From NCBI GenBank assembly GCA_964632485.1, contig CAZWDO010000006.1, positions 1 through 55,093 of the forward strand: a stretch of DNA of 55,093 bases, given 5' to 3'. The stretch is from CAZWDO01 sp964632485 [NCBI: uncultured bacterium] (GTDB lineage: Bacteria > JAGOEH01). Numbering within the stretch: position 1 is the stretch's first letter; every line of letters starts with the position of its first letter. Both the position numbers and the translations under genes were made by a program. Positions 26,747 through 35,185 of this stretch are shown here, piece after piece. A model generated the notes under the pieces. That model was not told the DNA's origin. It did not search any database and saw only the letters and a list, made by a program, of their open reading frames with translations.

Positions 26747-27673
26747 TTATTTTGCTCCTGCGGTATTGGCAAATTGAAAATCCACTAATTTTTCAACGTC
26801 AATTTTGGATTTCATGATATGCATCTTGTCAGTCATATAGTTTTGAATTTTATCCAAATCTTCAAGAACTGGTAGCAATTCATCGGTTCGAATCCGATCT
26901 GCCGGTTGAGTTAGCACGCGTTCAACCACTTCTACTTTTTGTTTTAGAAACTGAGCACCGATTTGAGCAGCGCCTTTTGGATTGTCGCCAATAAACTGGC
27001 CTGATTTTACTAAACTTTGCATGAGCTCATGAACGGCATCACCTTTTTTGGCAATTGTATCTTCACGCATGATGAACACACAACAGGGATGATTGTTCCA
27101 AAGATCTTTGGAGAGGGCAAATTCTTCTCCAAGACCTTCATTAATAACCTGGGAACCGAAGGGTTCCGCTACGATAAACCCACCAATTTCACCTTCTTCA
27201 TCATATTGGATCGCTTCAGGAATCTGAGCCGGCGCAAAAACTTCCAGCTTGACATCGCCTTCAAATCCCGCAGTAATTCCTTGTTTCGCCAGCATTTGGT
27301 GGAGCAACATGTGGTGTATGGAGAGTTGATAAGGAATAATGATCGTTTTACCGATGAAGTCTTCCAATTTTTTTATGTTGGCGGATTTATTTTTTATAAT
27401 AACACTACCATTTTTATGTCCCAATAAAACCAGCTTGATTTTTTGACCCGATTTGAAAAGGTCAATGGCCATAGGCGCTAAAATAAACGCGCCATCCACG
27501 CTGCCATCGCAGATCGCTTGATCAACTTCATTCCAGCCGAATTTACATACTGTTTCTAATTCGCCATATTGAAATTTTTCAATTCCGTTTTGTAATTTTG
27601 CTTTGGTGATACCTAAAATCAGATGGTCTGTAATACCGATATGCGCGATACGAAGGGTTGATTTCTCTGCCAT
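26747..27673 (-). CDS. NitT/TauT-type solute-binding protein without signal peptide
   Basis: 308 residues from ATG 27673, preceded by GAAAGGTGG. It has the NMT1/NrtA-like periplasmic-binding fold: N-terminal IAHIGITDHLILGI, GSVDGAFILAPMAIDLF, KKLEDFIGKTIIIPY, IGGFIVAEPFGSQV and WNNHPCCVFIMRED. The last is shared with the exported binding protein across the divergent promoter (WKNHPCCVLVMKEN), so the two are paralogues. Unlike that protein it begins directly with the first beta strand and has no signal or lipobox, so it should stay in the cytoplasm. It may sense the same ligand inside the cell. Its own promoter is at 27737-27765. Confidence 0.82.
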   Translation of the reverse strand: MAEKSTLRIAHIGITDHLILGITKAKLQNGIEKFQYGELETVCKFGWNEVDQAICDGSVDGAFILAPMAIDLFKSGQKIKLVLLGHKNGSVIIKNKSANIKKLEDFIGKTIIIPYQLSIHHMLLHQMLAKQGITAGFEGDVKLEVFAPAQIPEAIQYDEEGEIGGFIVAEPFGSQVINEGLGEEFALSKDLWNNHPCCVFIMREDTIAKKGDAVHELMQSLVKSGQFIGDNPKGAAQIGAQFLKQKVEVVERVLTQPADRIRTDELLPVLEDLDKIQNYMTDKMHIMKSKIDVEKLVDFQFANTAGAK

Positions 27674-27736
27674 TTTATCCACCTTTCATGGGTTTTATCG
27701 ATTGAGTTGTCGCAATATTTATTCATTACTATACTG

Positions 27737-27765
27737 AATGTAGAAAAAAAAACACAAAAAGTCAA
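27737..27765 (-). promoter_or_regulatory. Promoter of the signal-less binding protein gene
   Basis: On the minus strand TTGACT (27765-27760), a 17-base T-rich spacer and TACATT (27742-27737). Predicted +1 is near 27730, about 57 bases before the ATG. It faces the ABC-operon promoter 36 bases away. Confidence 0.6.
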
Positions 27766-27801
27766 GACAAAATTTATTTAAAAAGAAAATCATTTTTTTA
27801 C

Positions 27802-27830
27802 TTGACATTTTATCGCTTTAAAGTTATTGT
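27802..27830 (+). promoter_or_regulatory. Promoter of the ABC/SpmAB operon
   Basis: TTGACA (27802-27807), a 17-base spacer and TATTGT (27825-27830). Predicted +1 is near 27837, which creates a leader of about 150 bases before the ATPase start. Confidence 0.7.
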
Positions 27831-27836
27831 TAAAGT

Positions 27837-27954
27837 CCACGGTTTGTTACCCTGATCTTTAAAGAAAAAGGGTATGACGGGGACAAGGCTGTCTCTGGGC
27901 CGGTAAAATGGAATTGAAATGAAGAAGCCGGTGATAGCCTGGCGTTTCTTCTTT
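27837..27954 (+). promoter_or_regulatory. Structured mRNA leader with terminator-like hairpin; candidate riboswitch or attenuator
   Basis: Three helices can be drawn by eye. P1 pairs TACCCT (27848-27853) with AGGGTA (27869-27874). P2 pairs GGGACA (27880-27885) with TGTCTC (27890-27895), with one G-U pair. P3 pairs GAAGAAGCC (27921-27929) with GGC (27941-27943) plus TTCTTC (27946-27951), with a two-base bulge, and is followed by TTT. The AGGCT of P2 (27886-27890) is complementary to AGCCT in the P3 loop (27936-27940), allowing a loop-loop contact. I compared it by eye with TPP, FMN, cobalamin, guanidine-I, c-di-GMP-I and purine riboswitches and found no match. Confidence 0.45.
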
Positions 27955-27989
27955 AATGGTAAATTTATGAACAGAAATAACTTGGAAAT

Positions 27990-28736
27990 ATGGAACTACT
28001 TCGTTTACAAAATGTTTCGTTTGCATATTCATCGACTGATATTTACCCGGCGGTACTATCGGATTTTAATTTGTCGGTAAACCAGGGTGAATTTATTTCA
28101 ATTGTTGGTAAATCCGGATGTGGCAAATCAACCCTGCTTTCCCTGATTGCCGGGTTACTATTGCCGGTATCTGGAAACATTCACGCTTTTGGAAAACCTG
28201 TCCAAGCTCCCTCGCCTGAACGAATGCTGATGTTTCAGAATCCATGTTTGCTCCCGTGGTTAACAGTAGCTGACAATATTAGTTTGGGTTGTAAGCTTAG
28301 AAACGACACTGGTAATTTAAAACAACGTATTGAAGAAGTCCTGGCCCTGGTTGAGTTATCGGGTCAAGCGAATAAATATCCGGGCGATTTATCGGCGGGT
28401 ATGGCCCAACGAGTTGCTTTTGCCCGATCAATCATTGCGCGTCCCCGTATTCTTCTGTTGGACGAATCGTTTGCCAGTCTTGATTATTTTACCGCTCGCC
28501 AATTGGTTTCTGCACTGCATGATTTTTGGTTTCAATTTCAGATGACCGTTTTGTTCGTCATTCATGATTTAGAAGAAGCCATTGAACTCAGTTCGCGTAT
28601 TATCGTTGTAGGTGGTTCGCCTGCAACGATTCAGGTTGATATGCCTATTGACATTCCTTATCCTCGTTTAGAATATCCCGCTGCCGTAGGGAAAAAATAT
28701 CGTGAGTTGATCGATCTTTTTTCTGGGAACCTATAA
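27990..28736 (+). CDS. ABC transporter ATPase, NitT/TauT (SsuB/NrtD-like) type
   Basis: 248 residues. Walker A GKSGCGKST (about 40-48), Q-loop FQNPCLLPW, signature LSAGMAQRVAFARS (the usual LSGGM has Ala for the second Gly), Walker B RILLLDESFASLD (Ser where Pro is common) and the H-loop VIHDLEEAI. This layout is that of the ATPases of nitrate/sulfonate/taurine-class importers. It energises the permease encoded two genes downstream. It is the first gene of the operon, behind the structured leader. Confidence 0.92.
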   Translation: MELLRLQNVSFAYSSTDIYPAVLSDFNLSVNQGEFISIVGKSGCGKSTLLSLIAGLLLPVSGNIHAFGKPVQAPSPERMLMFQNPCLLPWLTVADNISLGCKLRNDTGNLKQRIEEVLALVELSGQANKYPGDLSAGMAQRVAFARSIIARPRILLLDESFASLDYFTARQLVSALHDFWFQFQMTVLFVIHDLEEAIELSSRIIVVGGSPATIQVDMPIDIPYPRLEYPAAVGKKYRELIDLFSGNL

Positions 28737-28753
28737 TTTAGGAACATATAAGA

Positions 28754-29932
28754 ATGAAACGACGTGATTTTTTAAAACAGTTAGCGGTTTCAGGAACCGC
28801 AGGGTCAATTATTGATCTTGAAAGAATTTTGGCTCAGAATCTCACTCGTTTTCCAATGCCATTAAAGATTGGATATTTACCCATTACTGATGCTTCACCA
28901 TTATTAATAGGATATGAAAACGGTTTTTTTAACAAGCATGGAATCGAAGTAGCTCCACCGGTTTTACTGCGCACTTGGCCGGCGTTGGTGGAAGCGCTTA
29001 TGACCGGGAAAGTGGACTTAATTCATGTTTTGTTTCCATTGGCAATTTGGTTGCGCTATCAGGTGCAATTCCCGGTAAAAATTTTTGCCTGGAATCACTT
29101 AAATGGCAGCGCGCTGACGTTGGGACCACGTTCCCGGGTGCGAAGTTTTGCTGATCTGGGTGGAAAAACCATAGCGGTTCCGCATTGGTATTCCACACAT
29201 AACCTGATTCTTCAGGCTGGGTTGCGCCATGTGAATTTGAAACCTCTCGTCCGCCCGGGAAAAAAAAGACTTTCGTCGCAGGAAGTCCTCTTGACCATTG
29301 TCGCTCCGACCGAAATGCCTGCTGCGCTTGCCGCTGGTAAAATTGACGGGTTTATTGTCGCCGAACCATTCAATGCTATGACTGAATTGAAGTTAGGTGG
29401 GCGGATTTTGCAATTTACCGGCGATATCTGGAAAAATCATCCCTGCTGTGTTTTGGTCATGAAAGAAAACCTGATTCAGGCTTATCCCGAAATTATGAAT
29501 AAAATCACTCGGGCTGTAGTCGAATCTCAGGCTTGGATAATCCAGCATTTGAATGAAACTGCACGATTACTGGCCAGAGAATATAAGGGATGGTTACCGG
29601 TAAATCAAAAAGTATTGGAGCGGGTCTTCGAAATTGATGCTGTTTCTGATCAAATTTCAACCCATCACCATAAGCAATGGCTTACCAAACGCATTGGTTT
29701 CCAACCCTATCCATTTCCATCCGCAACGCAGTTGATGGTTGATTATTTAAAAAAGACGCTGATTGAAGGTTCAAATCAATTTTTAATTCGTTATGAAGCA
29801 GAATATATTGCCCATGATTTAGTTGTCGAAAATTTTGCGCGCCAGGCCATCCTTGATCTGGGAGGGCTTGCTTTATTTCCCGATCTCAACGTTGATGATC
29901 CCTGGCAAAGAGAAGAATTCATCGATTTTTAA
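28754..29932 (+). CDS. Tat-exported NitT/TauT-type solute-binding protein
   Basis: 392 residues from ATG 28754. The N-terminus MKRRDFLKQLAVSGTAG is a twin-arginine (RRDFLK) signal, so the protein is exported folded, possibly with a bound cofactor or metal. The mature part has the NMT1/NrtA fold: IGYLPITDASPLLIGYENGFF, KVDLIHVLFPLAIWLRY, GKTIAVPHWYSTHNLILQ, KIDGFIVAEPFNAM and WKNHPCCVLVMKEN. A C-terminal extension of about 70 residues follows. The substrate cannot be assigned: nitrate, sulfonates, pyrimidine precursors and riboflavin are all carried by this superfamily. Its paralogue without a signal is encoded divergently. Confidence 0.88.
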   Translation: MKRRDFLKQLAVSGTAGSIIDLERILAQNLTRFPMPLKIGYLPITDASPLLIGYENGFFNKHGIEVAPPVLLRTWPALVEALMTGKVDLIHVLFPLAIWLRYQVQFPVKIFAWNHLNGSALTLGPRSRVRSFADLGGKTIAVPHWYSTHNLILQAGLRHVNLKPLVRPGKKRLSSQEVLLTIVAPTEMPAALAAGKIDGFIVAEPFNAMTELKLGGRILQFTGDIWKNHPCCVLVMKENLIQAYPEIMNKITRAVVESQAWIIQHLNETARLLAREYKGWLPVNQKVLERVFEIDAVSDQISTHHHKQWLTKRIGFQPYPFPSATQLMVDYLKKTLIEGSNQFLIRYEAEYIAHDLVVENFARQAILDLGGLALFPDLNVDDPWQREEFIDF

Positions 29933-29943
29933 CAGGTTTTGTT

Positions 29944-30711
29944 ATGAAATATAAAAAAATTTTGCTGATCGTCTCCGGGATTTTATTTTCAATCCTCAGT
30001 TGGTATTTGATTGTCTTATTTTATGTGGCTTCACCGGAAAAAGCCGCTTTTCGGGATTTGCTGCCCCAGCCTACAATAGTGGCTTTTTGGGAACAGTTGT
30101 CCTATGAATATTTTTATTTTTCTGTTTTGGCCAGTCTGAAACGGATTGGCGTGGGATTGAGTTTAGCTTTTATCATTGGATTTCCTATGGGTTGGGCTGT
30201 TGGCGCGTCCCCTTCTATTCGTATTTTTTTCAATTATCCCTTTCATTTTGTGCGCATGATCAGCCCTTTGGCCTGGATGCCGATTGCCATGCTTTTTATG
30301 CCTACATTTGAGCAGACTATATTATTTTTAATATCCTTTGCGTGTATCTGGCCGATTTTACTTAATACCGCGCAAGGTGTTATGCATATCAATCCGGAAT
30401 GGGTCAATATGGCTCGAATTCAGGGAGCTACTTCTTGGCAACTCATTGTGCATATTATTTTCCCCGGGATTGTTCCCTATATTTTGACGGGTATCCGCCT
30501 TGCGTTGGGAGTTGCGTGGATCGTATTAGTGCCGGCAGAATTTTTGGGCGTGAATTCAGGGTTGGGGTATATGATTAACAATGCCCGGGATGCCATGGAG
30601 TATGACCGGTTAATGGCCGGAGTTTTATCAATTGGCGCAATTGGAATGTCGATGGACTGTTTAATCCAGTGGATTCAATCCAAATATGACTGGCGTTTGA
30701 AAAATGAATAA
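29944..30711 (+). CDS. ABC transporter permease, NitT/TauT (SsuC-like) type
   Basis: 255 residues with about six transmembrane helices, beginning ILLIVSGILFSILSWYLIV. The inner-membrane coupling (EAA) loop reads NMARIQGATSWQLIVHIIFPGIVPYIL (near 150-177), and ALGVAWIVLVPAEFLGVNSGLGYMI matches binding-protein-dependent permeases of the SsuC/TauC/NrtB group. It completes the importer with the two preceding genes. It lies 11 bases after the binding-protein stop. Confidence 0.92.
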   Translation: MKYKKILLIVSGILFSILSWYLIVLFYVASPEKAAFRDLLPQPTIVAFWEQLSYEYFYFSVLASLKRIGVGLSLAFIIGFPMGWAVGASPSIRIFFNYPFHFVRMISPLAWMPIAMLFMPTFEQTILFLISFACIWPILLNTAQGVMHINPEWVNMARIQGATSWQLIVHIIFPGIVPYILTGIRLALGVAWIVLVPAEFLGVNSGLGYMINNARDAMEYDRLMAGVLSIGAIGMSMDCLIQWIQSKYDWRLKNE

Positions 30712-30725
30712 GAAAGGAGATGTAG

Positions 30726-32342
30726 ATGCTCAACAAAGTATGGTTTTGGATGATTGTGGGAAGTCTTTTTATTGCGTTGGGAATCGATTTTTGGGAATGG
30801 GGTAATAACAGATATCGTAACGATTTACGTTTTCCTGTCCAATTTGAGCTTGTCGATTCCTCTCTCACGGCCAGTCAAAGAACGTTCCAGGGTCGTCTTA
30901 TGTATAATCAATCCGATTTTAACCGCTTTTATCAACCCTCCGATTATGTTGATCAGGATGGTTCGATTTCGGCAAAAATCACTTTGAATCAGGAAGGTAC
31001 TAAAGGAGTTATTTATTTCAGCGATCGGACTTCCTTGCCGGGTTTATGGCGGAGCATCTGGGATGCGTCAGGCAAAGAAGCGGTTCAGTTGGTGGCGGTT
31101 GTGGTTAATGAATCCCGGTTGTCGCCGACTCAAATGAAATTCGAAGTGCAATTCCAACCGGTATATTTTTTGAGAATGCGCTGGGTTGTGGACCGTTTGA
31201 TTGAAATGGCGGATGTGGCGGTCAAGATTGCCTTAGGTCTGATAGGTATTATGGCGATCTGGCTGGGTGTCATGAAAGTAGCCCAGGAAGCCGGTTTTAT
31301 CCAGGTGATTGCTCGTTTTGTGCGTCCCATAGTGTGTTTGCTTTTCCCTGATGTTCCTTCGGATCATCCTGCTGTCGGGCACATGGTCATGAATATTTCC
31401 GCCAATGTCCTGGGTTTGGGTAATGCGGCAACTCCGTTTGGACTGAAAGCAATGGAAGAACTGGAAAAGCTTAATCCCCATCCAGGGATAGCGACAAATG
31501 CCATGGTGACCTTTCTGGCGATTAATACCGCAGGGTTCACGCTGATTCCGACTCAGGTCATTGCGATACGCGCCGCGCTGGCTTCTAATAATCCTACAGT
31601 CATTATTATGTCATCATTTATGGCGGCGAGTGTGGCTACTCTGGTTGGAATCACAATGGCAAAGCTATTCGAACGCAGCCGGACCTTCAGGGACCCATCC
31701 AATCCCCCTCTGGTACCTCTTTCTAAGCTTTTTTTGGCTATTATTCCTTTTTTTGCGGGTCTTTATGGTTCGCTTTTTCTATTGAATTGGTGGTTGGGAA
31801 TCGAAGTGATAAAAACGGTATTCAATATCCTTTCTATTGTCGCCATCCCGCTGCTTATTGGCAGTTTTCTTATTTTTGGGTATTTTAAAAAAGTTAAGGT
31901 ATATGAAGTCGCTGTCGAGGGCGCCAAAGAGGGATTTGACATTGCTGTGAGAATTATCCCCTACTTGGTGGCGATGTTAGTGGCAATCGGTTTTTTCCGC
32001 GCCAGTGGCGGGATGGAAATTTTGACACTCATTTTGAAACCCATTACCAATTTAATCGGAATGCCCGCAGAAGTACTACCCATGGCGCTGATGCGGCCGC
32101 TTTCAGGCAGCGGTTCTCTAGGAATCATGACTGAGTTGTTAAAAACCCATGGACCCGATTCATTTATCGGTTTAATGGCCTCTACGTTTTATGGTAGCAC
32201 TGAAACAACGTTTTATGTGCTGGCGCTCTATTTCGGTGTCGCCAGCATCAAAAATATACGCCATGCTTTATGGACCGGGTTGTTTGCTGACATTGCCGGC
32301 ATCCTCACGGCTGTTGCTATTTGTCATGCGCTGTTTAAATAA
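30726..32342 (+). CDS. Fused SpmA-SpmB-like membrane protein (nucleoside-recognition/Gate domains)
   Basis: 538 residues, with AAAGGAGA six bases before ATG 30726. An N-terminal helix (about 5-25) is followed by a soluble extracytoplasmic insert of about 115 residues. An SpmA-like half follows (about 150-320; MNISANVLGLGNAATPFGLKAMEEL, NTAGFTLIP), then an SpmB-like half (about 340-538; MRPLSGSGSLGIM, FYGSTETTFYVLALYFG). In Bacillus these are separate spore-maturation proteins with 'Gate' domains, but non-sporulating bacteria have fused versions of unknown transport function. Placing it as the last gene of an importer operon is unusual and suggests export or exchange of a related solute. That is inference. 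Confidence 0.85.
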   Translation: MLNKVWFWMIVGSLFIALGIDFWEWGNNRYRNDLRFPVQFELVDSSLTASQRTFQGRLMYNQSDFNRFYQPSDYVDQDGSISAKITLNQEGTKGVIYFSDRTSLPGLWRSIWDASGKEAVQLVAVVVNESRLSPTQMKFEVQFQPVYFLRMRWVVDRLIEMADVAVKIALGLIGIMAIWLGVMKVAQEAGFIQVIARFVRPIVCLLFPDVPSDHPAVGHMVMNISANVLGLGNAATPFGLKAMEELEKLNPHPGIATNAMVTFLAINTAGFTLIPTQVIAIRAALASNNPTVIIMSSFMAASVATLVGITMAKLFERSRTFRDPSNPPLVPLSKLFLAIIPFFAGLYGSLFLLNWWLGIEVIKTVFNILSIVAIPLLIGSFLIFGYFKKVKVYEVAVEGAKEGFDIAVRIIPYLVAMLVAIGFFRASGGMEILTLILKPITNLIGMPAEVLPMALMRPLSGSGSLGIMTELLKTHGPDSFIGLMASTFYGSTETTFYVLALYFGVASIKNIRHALWTGLFADIAGILTAVAICHALFK

Positions 32343-32380
32343 TTGAGATTAAACTGGCCGGGATTGGATAAGAAGACTCA

Positions 32381-33061
32381 TCAGTCCCGGTTCCCGCGCA
32401 GAATTAATAATCGAATGAGTTGGAGGACAGCCATCGCCGCGGAAGAAAGATAGGTCATTGCCGCTGCGTTGAGTACTTTTTTAGCGCCGGTGATTTCTTC
32501 AGTATTCAGGAAATTTCCTTCACGTAGAATGCTGATAGCGCGTGAACTGGCATTAAATTCCACCGGCAGGGTGATTATATGGAAAAGTATAACTCCGATA
32601 AAAAAAATGATGCCGATGTCCATCAGGCCGGATACCGAAAAAAAGATGCCAATGAAGAATATGGGAAAAGCCAGCCAGCTTCCCAAATTAGCGACCGGCA
32701 AGATCAGATTGCGCAGTTGGATAGGGGCATATCCCTCATGATGTTGGATGGCGTGCCCGGCTTCGTGAGCCGCTACGCCGATCGCTGCAATGGAAGTTGA
32801 ATTATACACATCGTCTGATAATGCCAGTTTTTTATTGCGGGGATCATAATGATCCGTCAATGATCCGCTGACATGAATAATTTCCACTTCATGTATCCCG
32901 TTTTGTTGTAGAATATACCGGGCAGCCTGGGCGGCTGTCAGACGACGTGTCGATATGACTTCACTGTAACGGCTAAACGTCGATTTTACTTTCCATTGAG
33001 CCCAAAAGGCAAAGATTAATGCCGGTATCATCAGGATCATCGTGGGATCGTAAAAAAACAT
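32381..33061 (-). CDS. YugP-family zinc membrane metallopeptidase
   Basis: 226 residues from ATG 33061, five bases after AAAGGAGG; longer frames overlap DUF116 and are rejected. An N-terminal helix starts MFFYDPTMILMIPALIFAFW, then comes the zinc site AAHEAGHAIQH (HExxH, near residue 115), and two to three transmembrane helices around 130-190. The VSGSLTDHYDPRNKKLALSD segment is typical of the neutral zinc metallopeptidase family PF04298. Substrates are unknown; it may clip membrane proteins. It is convergent with the SpmAB gene, with a GC-rich hairpin at 32358-32390 overlapping its stop. Confidence 0.92.
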   Translation of the reverse strand: MFFYDPTMILMIPALIFAFWAQWKVKSTFSRYSEVISTRRLTAAQAARYILQQNGIHEVEIIHVSGSLTDHYDPRNKKLALSDDVYNSTSIAAIGVAAHEAGHAIQHHEGYAPIQLRNLILPVANLGSWLAFPIFFIGIFFSVSGLMDIGIIFFIGVILFHIITLPVEFNASSRAISILREGNFLNTEEITGAKKVLNAAAMTYLSSAAMAVLQLIRLLILRGNRD

Positions 33062-33114
33062 GGCGCCCTCCTTTGAGAAAATTAGACATATTGGCTTTTT
33101 TATTTGATTAGACG

Positions 33115-33906
33115 TTAACTCTGAAGTAGCAGGCGAATGAGTCGCTCGATTGTTCCAACAATCACCCGGGTGTTGACACAAGGCCCTTGCGGACGTTGAT
33201 TCAGGATACCAAATGTAGGTATTGGATAGACTTCCTGGATACCAATCGATAAATCCCGTTCACAAGCCACGGCGATGATCACACTTGGACGGGTATCCAC
33301 GATGATCTTTCGCGCTAAGGTGCCACCTGTGGCAATAGCAATTGATACCGGATATCGGGCGGCTAATTCTTTTATGCTTCCAATGTCGCATTTTCCGCAG
33401 GCCCGGCAATTGTTGATTGTATGAGTGATCTTATAGGCGCAATCATACCATTGCAGGCAATGGGGTAAAAGAACCAAAATTCGTTTTGCTTTTATATGGC
33501 GCCATTGTAACCCCCAAAAAATGTTATTAAAGGCTATATAGGAGCGCCGGATGGAATCTTTATTCCATCCAATCGTTCTACCGATGAGCATGTTGATCGG
33601 CAGAGTCAGGGATAAAAACCATTGTTTTCGGCCATGAAAAAATAAAAAATCGCGGCGCAGAGAGAGGGACAATAAAATTAGCAGATACTTAATAAAGATT
33701 GAAGCCCAAATAATCAAGATCAGACCTCTGAATAAAATGAGTCCAATCGCGGGCAATCCACTCAACGCCGGTGAAAGCAGTTGAATAATAACCCAGCCTA
33801 TAAAAGCATATACTACCGTACTTAAAAACGTCAATGTAAGGAATTTTCGGTTTTCTCCGTGAGGGGAAAGCAGTTGAAGATCCAATGGGAAATCGATTTT
33901 TTTCAT
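33115..33906 (-). CDS. DUF116 family membrane-associated cysteine-rich protein
   Basis: 263 residues. Two hydrophobic segments (about 27-50 and 55-82) precede a cytoplasmic domain with the DUF116 cysteine pattern: LPHCLQWYDC, CRACGKCDIGSI and VACERDLSIGI. These cysteines could hold an Fe-S cluster or zinc. Function is unknown. DUF116 genes often sit beside fmt, def and sun-type genes in FCB and anaerobic bacteria. Here it lies 11 bases after the SIS gene. Confidence 0.85.
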   Translation of the reverse strand: MKKIDFPLDLQLLSPHGENRKFLTLTFLSTVVYAFIGWVIIQLLSPALSGLPAIGLILFRGLILIIWASIFIKYLLILLSLSLRRDFLFFHGRKQWFLSLTLPINMLIGRTIGWNKDSIRRSYIAFNNIFWGLQWRHIKAKRILVLLPHCLQWYDCAYKITHTINNCRACGKCDIGSIKELAARYPVSIAIATGGTLARKIIVDTRPSVIIAVACERDLSIGIQEVYPIPTFGILNQRPQGPCVNTRVIVGTIERLIRLLLQS

Positions 33907-33917
33907 CTTTTTTAAGC

Positions 33918-34583
33918 TTAGGCCGGCTCAATTGCTGATATGGACGGCACGGCAAAAAACTGGGCTTCCAATTGGCGCGCAATATAATGATAGATAGGCA
34001 ACTGATATTCCTGGATATCCGCGCTTTTACCTTTGATAGGAGCGTGGATGCAGATATCTACGGCTTTTTCCAAGGGTCGCCCGTCTTCATTTGTGATGCC
34101 AATAGTGGTTATTTCCATTATCCGCGCCAATTCAACCAGCACAAGAATGTTTTTCGATTGGCCGCTGGTGGAAAAGACGATGAGTCCGTCATTTTTTTTA
34201 CCCAACTGGAATAATTCCTGGGCGAAATAGAGTTCTGGCTTGTTCACGTCGTTTAAGAAAGCTGTTTGAAGCGCTGGATTGGCGCCCAGCACCCAAACCG
34301 GGAGAGCGGGTTCCAAGTGGGTGAGTATATCCCGAACGGGCGATTGTTCAATTTTTGCCAGCCAGCTTGGGCTATGGCTATGTTTTGTTTCAAATTGTTT
34401 CATTAATTCTCCGGAGAAATGCAAACAATCAGCAAAGCTTCCCCCGTTCCCCGCCATGAAGAGGCAGTTTCCTGCTGAAAAAATGGAGTTAAGCGCTGTC
34501 AGCGTTTGTTCAATTTCGGCTTGAATTTTTACCGCCCAGGGGTATTCCATGGTAAATTCATACCATAGCTCAGGTCTGGTCAT
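33918..34583 (-). CDS. SIS-domain phosphosugar isomerase, GmhA-like
   Basis: 221 residues from ATG 34583, preceded by AAAGGTAAC. The SIS fold carries AGNGGSFADCLHFSGELMKQF (near 37-57), with the His/Glu zinc-site residues of GmhA, FSTSGQSKN (phosphosugar loop) and DIQEYQLPIYH. In the last, Gln and His stand eight residues apart, as Gln172 and His180 do in E. coli GmhA. It probably isomerises sedoheptulose 7-phosphate to a heptose 7-phosphate for LPS core, consistent with lptD in the window. It could be a paralogue with another substrate. Start and DedA stop overlap (ATGA). A longer frame to 34751 lies inside dedA. Confidence 0.8.
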   Translation of the reverse strand: MTRPELWYEFTMEYPWAVKIQAEIEQTLTALNSIFSAGNCLFMAGNGGSFADCLHFSGELMKQFETKHSHSPSWLAKIEQSPVRDILTHLEPALPVWVLGANPALQTAFLNDVNKPELYFAQELFQLGKKNDGLIVFSTSGQSKNILVLVELARIMEITTIGITNEDGRPLEKAVDICIHAPIKGKSADIQEYQLPIYHYIARQLEAQFFAVPSISAIEPA

Positions 34584-35185
34584 TTTGTTACCTTTTTTAA
34601 TATTTTGGGAGAGTATTTGTATACAACAAGAGTGATTATTAAAACCGCAATTACAATCCCGATATATAGATTGTACTGTTGGATGAGAGAGATAATTTGT
34701 TTGGAATTCAGCTTGAACATTGTCGCCGCCAATACAATCAACAGGTTCCAAAGGAGACTTGAAATCATCGCGCTGAGCGTAACATAAGGGATTGAGTAGC
34801 GGAATGTTCCGGCGGCGATTGAGATAATGCTGCGGGCGCCGGGTAGAAAACGGTTAGCAAGAACGACCCATAATCCCCAATGTTGGAACCATCGGCGGAC
34901 TTCGTCCAGCCGTTGTTGATTGCGGTGGGATTTTAACCAGCGATATTTAAAAATATTATGCCCATAGCGATAGCTAATGAGAAAATAGGTTAAAAATCCA
35001 AAGAAACTGCCGCAACTGGCCGCCAGCCAGGTAACAACAAAAGAAATCTGGCCCTGGGCGACCCAAAAGGCGCCAATGACGACAATCGTGTCACCCGGAA
35101 GAGGAGGGAACAGGTTCTCAAAATATGCAGCCAGGAATAGCATAATGAATATCCAGTTTTGATAATCAATCAGCCATTGTTCCAT
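34580..35185 (-). CDS. DedA-family membrane protein (SNARE-associated/VTT domain)
   Basis: 201 residues with four or so hydrophobic segments. The conserved ENLFPPLPGDTIVVIGAFWVAQG (near 23-45) and the FLPGARSIISIAAGTFRYS segment (near 113-131) define the DedA family. DedA proteins are implicated in undecaprenyl-phosphate or phosphatidylethanolamine flipping across the inner membrane. The start overlaps the ispF stop region by 20 bases, so the genes are co-transcribed. Confidence 0.93.
   Translation of the reverse strand: MEQWLIDYQNWIFIMLFLAAYFENLFPPLPGDTIVVIGAFWVAQGQISFVVTWLAASCGSFFGFLTYFLISYRYGHNIFKYRWLKSHRNQQRLDEVRRWFQHWGLWVVLANRFLPGARSIISIAAGTFRYSIPYVTLSAMISSLLWNLLIVLAATMFKLNSKQIISLIQQYNLYIGIVIAVLIITLVVYKYSPKILKKVTK

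Noticed and set aside
26885-26895. tRNA T-loop-like string GGTTCGAATCC
   Set aside because: It lies within a well-supported coding region and has no acceptor or anticodon stem around it.
32358-32390. Terminator between SpmAB and YugP-like genes
   Set aside because: Stem CCGGGATT/AGTCCCGG has a mismatch and no T run on either side; kept only as a remark under the peptidase gene.
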